The notes under the pieces: generated by a model | Seen by the model: only the letters and a program-made list of their open reading frames with translations | Told to the model about the DNA's origin: nothing | The model's database searches: none | Translations under genes and position numbers: made by a program | Assembly: GCA_025201365.1 (NCBI GenBank) | Contig: JAIXMF010000201.1 | Location: 1-24,446 of the forward strand | Direction: 5' to 3' | From: Syncephalis plumigaleata | Lineage: Eukaryota; Zoopagomycota; Zoopagomycetes; Zoopagales; Piptocephalidaceae | DNA length: 24,446 nucleotides | Shown: positions 19,821 to 24,446 of the stretch, in pieces | How the letters are laid out: each line of letters opens with the position of its first letter | Numbering within the stretch: the first letter of the stretch is position 1

Positions 19821-20301
19821 TGTTGACTAATAATAAGAATAATAGCCCTGATAATGTCAAAAGTTAAAGCAATGCTCGTTTCACTCGATATTACTTATTA
19901 GATAGAGGAAGAGAAAGTGGAACTATACCTGCAATAATGCTACAGCGTATAGAATATGATATACAACCATGGATTGACATTGCAATAAATAAGCGTATAT
20001 ACCAGGACAATATTAATTGCCCAGCCCTTTTTTTCCATACCATGCAACGATAAGAACATCGTATAGTAGTGCTGGTAGGTTAGTGACTCGCTCAAAAGTT
20101 TACAGCAATGTCTATCATTCTCTTACATTTATTTCAGCTTGGTATCATTTATTGAAATAGATCAGGTTTGGCAAGGCATTGCACGTGTATTAATTAAATC
20201 CTACGCGTTAACGATGATTGACATAAATCTATCGTAATCTGATGGAGATAGTTGCTATTTATTAAATCAAAATAATCAATTAATAATAATGATTGTAATT
20301 A
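19821..20301. promoter_or_regulatory. Upstream region of acyltransferase gene
   Basis: This is the left half of the 921-bp gap between two divergent genes. It has a CACGTG E-box at 20182-20187, which could bind a bHLH factor. No gene is seen. The right half holds the small TIR element and the arrestin promoter. Confidence 0.35.
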
Positions 20302-20357
20302 CAGGCTTTTCCGAACCGCTTAACATCGTTGGCCTTTAACTGGTTGGAAGAACTCTG
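20302..20357. mobile_element. 56-bp foldback element of the TIR family (E6)
   Basis: The element is TA-flanked (20300-20301 and 20358-20359). The left end CAGGCTTTTCCGAACCGCTT, then AACATCGTTGGCC, resembles the E2 left end (CAGGCTTTTTCCATCC...GTTAGCC). The right end, TTTAACTGGTTGGAAGAACTCTG, resembles the family right ends. The two halves are imperfect inverted repeats with almost no internal sequence, so this may be a minimal solo element. Confidence 0.6.
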
Positions 20358-20570
20358 TAGATTAGAATAAAAAACATTAAGCATTATGTAATGGATAATA
20401 GGGTATTCATAGCTCTATACCAAGCTATTATTAGTATTCATTATGTACATAAACCCAATTCATGCAAGTACGCATATGGAAAAACAAAGCACCTGATCCG
20501 GCTGCACATGTGACCACCTCATTAGCTGGTATATCGTACGTTGCCTTAGTCGATTGCCATTTACCGCTTT

Positions 20571-20585
20571 AATGGAAAAAGCCTG
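20571..20585. mobile_element. Isolated right terminus of the TIR family
   Basis: AATGGAAAAAGCCTG followed by TA (20586-20587) matches the E1 right terminus (GATGGAAAAAGCCTG-TA). It could pair with the left end at 20302 to define a 284-bp element containing the 56-bp foldback, or be a solo relic. It lies about 155 bp upstream of the arrestin-like start codon. Confidence 0.5.
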
Positions 20586-20741
20586 TATTCTTGACCATTT
20601 GTCCTTATCAGTGCCTGTGTTTGTGTATACGTTAACTCTTCCAGTTCCTTGTCGTTTACCTTTTTTTACTGTTAATACTTGTCTCCTTGTTTATATTTCC
20701 CTTGATATTGGATATCAGCCTGTAAAACCTCAGTTATAGCC

Positions 20742-23351
20742 ATGGCTAAAGAGCGTAAACTTACGTTAGAGCCTTGTCGAACCATTCCCGCGACAACCTC
20801 TGACTCTAGTAGCGAGAGCAACCATAACTCCACTACCACAAATACAAGTGATAGTGCTACTACTACTACTGCTATTGCTAGTGGTCATTCGAGTATAGAT
20901 GGTCCAATACTTTCACAAGTATCACCGTTCGTAGTTGGCTACCTGGGTATTACGCCATGTTCTGTGCAGGGTGTAGTTCGTATAAAATATCCAACAGATA
21001 AACCAGTAAAAGCGCGGCGTCTTACCGTGACATTAACGGGAATTGCTCGTACTAAATGGACAACACGTACAGTCGAATCAACCGATAATATCGCTGGTAA
21101 TGGCGATAGAAACGCCGGTAAGGTGATACGTGAACACGGCGGTATTCGTGGTAGTCTAGAAGCGAAACTATCAGGTGTTAGCAAATCAGATGGTAAAGGC
21201 GGTAATAATAACGGTAGTGGTGGTCACAGTGGTAAATTATCATCCAGTGCCACTCATAGTCAATCAACATCGAGCGGCAATGCTAATGGCGAGATGGTCG
21301 AGATTATTCATACGCATCAAGCAGAAGATGTCATATTATCATTATCGCAAGACCTATGGCGTACAACAGCCGGTGATAGTTGGGGCGCATTAGGTGGTGA
21401 ACACACATTTCCATTCTACTTTTCATTGCCATCTGATCTACCAGATTCGATGGAGGCGGAGTACGGATCCGTACGCTACATGTTATCGGCAGTGTTGGAG
21501 CGACGTGGTCGCATGCTAAACACGGCAGGACGTAAAGTGGTGGATGTACCATTGACCATTCATCGTGCCACTTTATCGACATTACATGAGCTGGTTCGCC
21601 CTCGTAAATGGCAGTCGGATCCTGCATGGTCGGTGAGTAGCGGTATTGCCTATGAGATGTCGATACCGCGCGCGTCATTCGGACCAGGCGACACATTGGA
21701 AGCGCTCGTCAAGTTGAAGCTTGCCTCACCGGGCAATGTACGCTTTGTCGGTGCCAGTCTCGGTATAAAAGAGTATATCACGTACCGTGCCAATAACATT
21801 ACACGTACGGAAAGTACCTACGTGGCCAATGTAGATATTGACGATCAAGGCCATGTTAAATCGAGTACAGGCAATGCACGACCGAGTAACGCGAAGGAAG
21901 CTAATAAGAAATCGAAATCATCCGATCCAGTCGACGATACTACAAGTAGACCGGCCGGACAGACGGATCGTGTAAATAAGGATGGGACACGCGAGATACA
22001 GCGTACGATCATTATGCAGCGTGAGCATAACATTCGTCCGTCGGTGACTACGCGTCTTATTTCAATTCGACACAAGTTGAAGTTAAAATTGAAACTGGCC
22101 GGTGAAAAAGAAATCGCCGTTGATTGTCCCAGTTGGTTGACGGGCGTAACACGCGCGGAATCTCAACAACTTGAAGACTGGCTTCGTAATAAAGCGGATA
22201 CAACGGCAATGGCATTGCGACAATACACGGACGAGATTGATCCACCGAAGGATGGCAGGAATCGTCAACGAGATCGGTATCGCGCTAGCAATAGTTATCA
22301 TTTATTGCCGGGAGTTGCACGTCATGCCACCTACTTGCAATTAATAGATGGTATCGCTGGACTACCCGTGCACATGACCACGAAGGATGCCTCCATTGCA
22401 TTGGCGGTGGCAGCACGTACTGCTTCCGCGCAGACATCCAACGACAATAATGGTGATCTACACGCTTATGTGCATTACTCGCGTCCAGGTGCCCCGCAGA
22501 GTGGCGTTCCTCAATACGATGTCTATCAAAAGAATCGACGTTCCTTGGCATTTGGCGAATCAGAGGGTGGGCATCAGAATTATTTGCCAAACGGAGCTGC
22601 GGGACAACGACGTGCCTCGTCTAATAGCAACAGTAATGAACATGACGATCCTGCTCGTCGATATTCAATGCCCGTGTTCCCTAATGACCCGGCTAATGCA
22701 CGAGCCATGGGTGCATCGCCTCCTATGGGCTACTATGGTCCCAATCCATATTATCAGCCCTATAATCCGTATGGTGCACCACCACCGCCATTATCGCCTG
22801 GTGCAACACCTGCAGCTGGCCCGCCACACATGTATTACCCTTATGGACATATGCCTAGTCCTGGTGGTGGTGCGCCCTATGGCTACAATGCGGCAGCTCC
22901 TAATCAAATGCCGGAACCTGGTCCGGTTGCATCAAAATCATCCACACAAGCATCGACGACCACGGTAAAGTCGAAAACATCAACAACGTCGTCATCATCA
23001 TCAGCAACAACGAAAGACAGCACACAAGAGGCAGCATCGACATCAAAGGGAGCAGAGGCATCATCGATTAGTTCGAATGATCAGACAACCGATAAAAATG
23101 AATGGCGCGATATACACGATAGACCAAAGAGTAAAGCGCTGATGAGCATGTCATCCAATTCGACCGAATTAAAAGATAACCAGCGAGCATCAACTAATGA
23201 GCAACCGGATAGTGACGATAGTGAATGGGAAGATGAAGACAAGGATAAGGATCCATTAGCCTCGGTGAGAGCACGTCAACTACGTAATAGCGACAAGGAG
23301 TTACCGAATCTACCGAGGAAACCGATTATTCACGATCTTAAGCCGGTCTAA
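20742..23351 (+). CDS. Arrestin-like protein (alpha-arrestin type)
   Basis: A single exon of 869 residues has a good start context (gccATGGCT). Fungal arrestin-like proteins recruit ubiquitin ligases such as Rsp5 to membrane transporters or link signals to endocytosis. A Ser/Thr-rich N-terminus leads into an arrestin-N-like domain from about residue 64 (GYLGITPCSVQGVVRIKYP, then ARRLTVTLTGIARTKW), interrupted by a low-complexity Gly/Ser insert (about 140-185), and resuming with FPFYFSLPSDLPDSMEAEYG and SVRYMLSAVLERRG. The arrestin-C-like part follows (EMSIPRASFGPGDTLEALVK; later ISIRHKLKLKLKLAGEKE). A Pro/Tyr-rich segment (about 660-725, NPYYQPYNPYGAPPPP) and a Ser/Thr/Asp-rich tail follow. 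I find no exact PPxY motif, so ligase recruitment is uncertain. An AATAAA occurs at 23447-23452. Confidence 0.88.
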   Translation: MAKERKLTLEPCRTIPATTSDSSSESNHNSTTTNTSDSATTTTAIASGHSSIDGPILSQVSPFVVGYLGITPCSVQGVVRIKYPTDKPVKARRLTVTLTGIARTKWTTRTVESTDNIAGNGDRNAGKVIREHGGIRGSLEAKLSGVSKSDGKGGNNNGSGGHSGKLSSSATHSQSTSSGNANGEMVEIIHTHQAEDVILSLSQDLWRTTAGDSWGALGGEHTFPFYFSLPSDLPDSMEAEYGSVRYMLSAVLERRGRMLNTAGRKVVDVPLTIHRATLSTLHELVRPRKWQSDPAWSVSSGIAYEMSIPRASFGPGDTLEALVKLKLASPGNVRFVGASLGIKEYITYRANNITRTESTYVANVDIDDQGHVKSSTGNARPSNAKEANKKSKSSDPVDDTTSRPAGQTDRVNKDGTREIQRTIIMQREHNIRPSVTTRLISIRHKLKLKLKLAGEKEIAVDCPSWLTGVTRAESQQLEDWLRNKADTTAMALRQYTDEIDPPKDGRNRQRDRYRASNSYHLLPGVARHATYLQLIDGIAGLPVHMTTKDASIALAVAARTASAQTSNDNNGDLHAYVHYSRPGAPQSGVPQYDVYQKNRRSLAFGESEGGHQNYLPNGAAGQRRASSNSNSNEHDDPARRYSMPVFPNDPANARAMGASPPMGYYGPNPYYQPYNPYGAPPPPLSPGATPAAGPPHMYYPYGHMPSPGGGAPYGYNAAAPNQMPEPGPVASKSSTQASTTTVKSKTSTTSSSSSATTKDSTQEAASTSKGAEASSISSNDQTTDKNEWRDIHDRPKSKALMSMSSNSTELKDNQRASTNEQPDSDDSEWEDEDKDKDPLASVRARQLRNSDKELPNLPRKPIIHDLKPV

Positions 23352-23541
23352 TTAGTATTATCAGCGTTACCCTACATGGACACACACACATATATATATA
23401 GCAGCTAACATTTATCATTACTATTTCATTTAATTACATTTCAGTTAATAAAAGCATCTACTTCAGTTAGTTAACGTTTTTATTATTCATGTTCTTTTTT
23501 GTACAAATATGTGGCAATGTTGTTGACGTTGACGATGTTGC
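23352..23541. other. Convergent 3' region
   Basis: It contains a CA/TA microsatellite (about 23381-23400) and the AATAAA of the arrestin gene at 23447-23452. No gene is seen. Confidence 0.45.
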
Positions 23542-24351
23542 TCATGGCAATGGTTTACTTTGTAGTTTTAGTGTTTTAACAGCACGAAGCAATTCATCAG
23601 TAATATGCGTGTAATCAGCTGTTAATACCTCGGATCGAGCAATTAGTAAAAAGTCATACCCTAATTATGATCATGTAAATTAATGACATGTACGTATAAG
23701 CAACACGTTTAGCTTACCGGATTTTGCGTATTTTGGTAGGATATCAAAAGCAGCGGCAGCCAATCTTCGTCGTGCTCGATTACGCTTTACGGCCAGTTTA
23801 CTAATCTTCTTCTTGATGTAAGATAGCCAATCCGTTGACTAGTAATCTTTTGTCCTGTCTTTTATCTAGAAAACTGTCTATTAGCTATCAATCTATATAC
23901 TATATAGATGTATCGTATCATCTATTCTACTTACCAATAGGCGCATTATTGTTAGGCCAGGGTCGTGCAGCAAGCACAAATAGATCGCAATGAAACTTGG
24001 AACTCTTTCCCATTATCAAAGGCTGGAATGCATCTCTACTTAGGAATAGAGTAACTAGACATTGTTCAATGGTATATTATTATATTATTATCACAATCAA
24101 ATGCATCACACTGTTACTACCTTGGTACGTGCCGGTTTATTAGTGGTAAATTTTACATGATCTAGTAGTTTGGAAGTTTTCTGCTGAAATACACTCATGG
24201 CCCTGATCGTTGATTGTCGATATACACCAGTTGTTCTAGTCGATACGGGTATTGCTCGGTAAGGCATGTTTATCGACGGGCCATGACGATAACTAATCCA
24301 TCGATAATATGGTATCGTTAATATGCCAGCAATAGGTTTGCACCTTAACAT
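23542..24351 (-). CDS. Bacterial-type RNase P protein component (RnpA-like), probably mitochondrial, with apparent frameshift
   Basis: RnpA is the protein partner of the RNase P ribozyme that matures tRNA 5' ends. Four exons are inferred on the minus strand: 24351-24129, 24054-23935, 23854-23718 and 23660-23542, about 199 residues. The N-terminus is Arg/Tyr/Ser-rich without acidic residues (MLRCKPIAGILTIPYYRW), suggesting a mitochondrial presequence. The family motif is seen as QRIGYLTS, then KKKISKLAVKRNRARRRL, then GYDFLLIARSEVLTADY, against the bacterial RxGxxVSKKxxxAVxRNxxRR and D(Y/F)xxIAR. QRIGYLTS and KKKISKLAV are one base out of frame with each other at the AAGAAGAAG run (about 23812-23822). 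The exon 1 donor (GTACCA) is weak and that junction is tentative. A shorter exon 3 starting at STDWLSYIKKK would avoid the shift but mismatches the exon 2 phase. Confidence 0.68.
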
Positions 24352-24446
24352 AGTGGTAAAGTAACTAGCGAAAGTGGCGATATTGCATGTACACTACAAT
24401 AGATTCACTTGAAATGACACGCTAGGACTAGTAATAGCTTGTAGTT
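24352..24446. promoter_or_regulatory. Upstream edge of the RNase P protein gene
   Basis: The last 95 bases of the window presumably hold the 5' UTR and start of the promoter of the minus-strand gene. No motif stands out. Confidence 0.3.

Noticed and set aside
21331-21696. 121-codon minus-strand ORF inside the arrestin gene
   Set aside because: It is antisense to a long uninterrupted coding frame with arrestin motifs and has no recognisable domain.

Overview
This window looks like a gene-dense, intron-rich nuclear segment from a fungus, most likely an early-diverging lineage. Three things point there. The genes are eukaryotic housekeeping genes of fungal type. Introns are short (mostly about 55-105 nt) with GTAAGT-like donors, CTAAT/CTAAC-like branch points and TAG/CAG acceptors. 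The transposon remnants carry a C-terminus that resembles eukaryotic Fanzor (TnpB-like) proteins. I cannot fix the species from sequence alone.

Layout, left to right. Positions 1-605 hold a miniature transposable element with a Fanzor-like C-terminal fragment. A broken gene for a secreted cysteine-rich protein follows (699-980, +), then the Golgi SNARE Bos1/membrin (1287-2245, +). A second, inverted copy of the element (2313-2864) sits directly upstream of the proteasome assembly chaperone PSMG3/PAC3 (2949-3527, +). Next come Mediator subunit Med20 (3660-4762, -), a secreted CAP/SCP-domain protein (4991-5524, -), a possible 57-residue membrane protein (5810-5983, +) and a 238-bp element with TA flanks (6434-6671). 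The middle has a tandem-repeat hydrophilic protein (7039-8330, +), O-acetylhomoserine sulfhydrylase Met17 (8587-9915, -), a third Fanzor-like element (from 10450), an F-box-like gene interrupted by an in-frame TAG (10966-12601, +) and another element copy (12942-13112). The right part has the BRAP2/Etp1 RING protein (13221-15670, -), 3-hydroxyisobutyryl-CoA hydrolase Ehd3 (16050-18011, +), an AGPAT/LCLAT-family acyltransferase (18158-19820, -), a small foldback element (20302-20357), a large arrestin-like protein (20742-23351, +) and a nuclear gene for a bacterial-type RNase P protein (23542-24351, -).

The protein genes do not form one pathway. They are unrelated housekeeping functions (vesicle fusion, proteasome assembly, transcription, sulfur and valine metabolism, lipid acylation, ubiquitin adaptors, organellar RNA processing) packed on alternating strands.

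The unifying unusual element is one dispersed transposon family, with at least six recognisable pieces. It has Mariner-like ends (TA, then CAG... to ...CTG, then TA). Three copies keep only the last catalytic segment of a Fanzor-like ORF plus the element end, which is the portion expected to encode a guide RNA in TnpB/Fanzor systems. Other unusual signals are a candidate 1-nt exon in the acyltransferase, two frame-verified GC-AG introns, an in-frame stop inside an F-box, and an apparent frameshift in the RNase P protein gene. All exon structures were inferred by hand from splice motifs, reading phase and protein family similarity.
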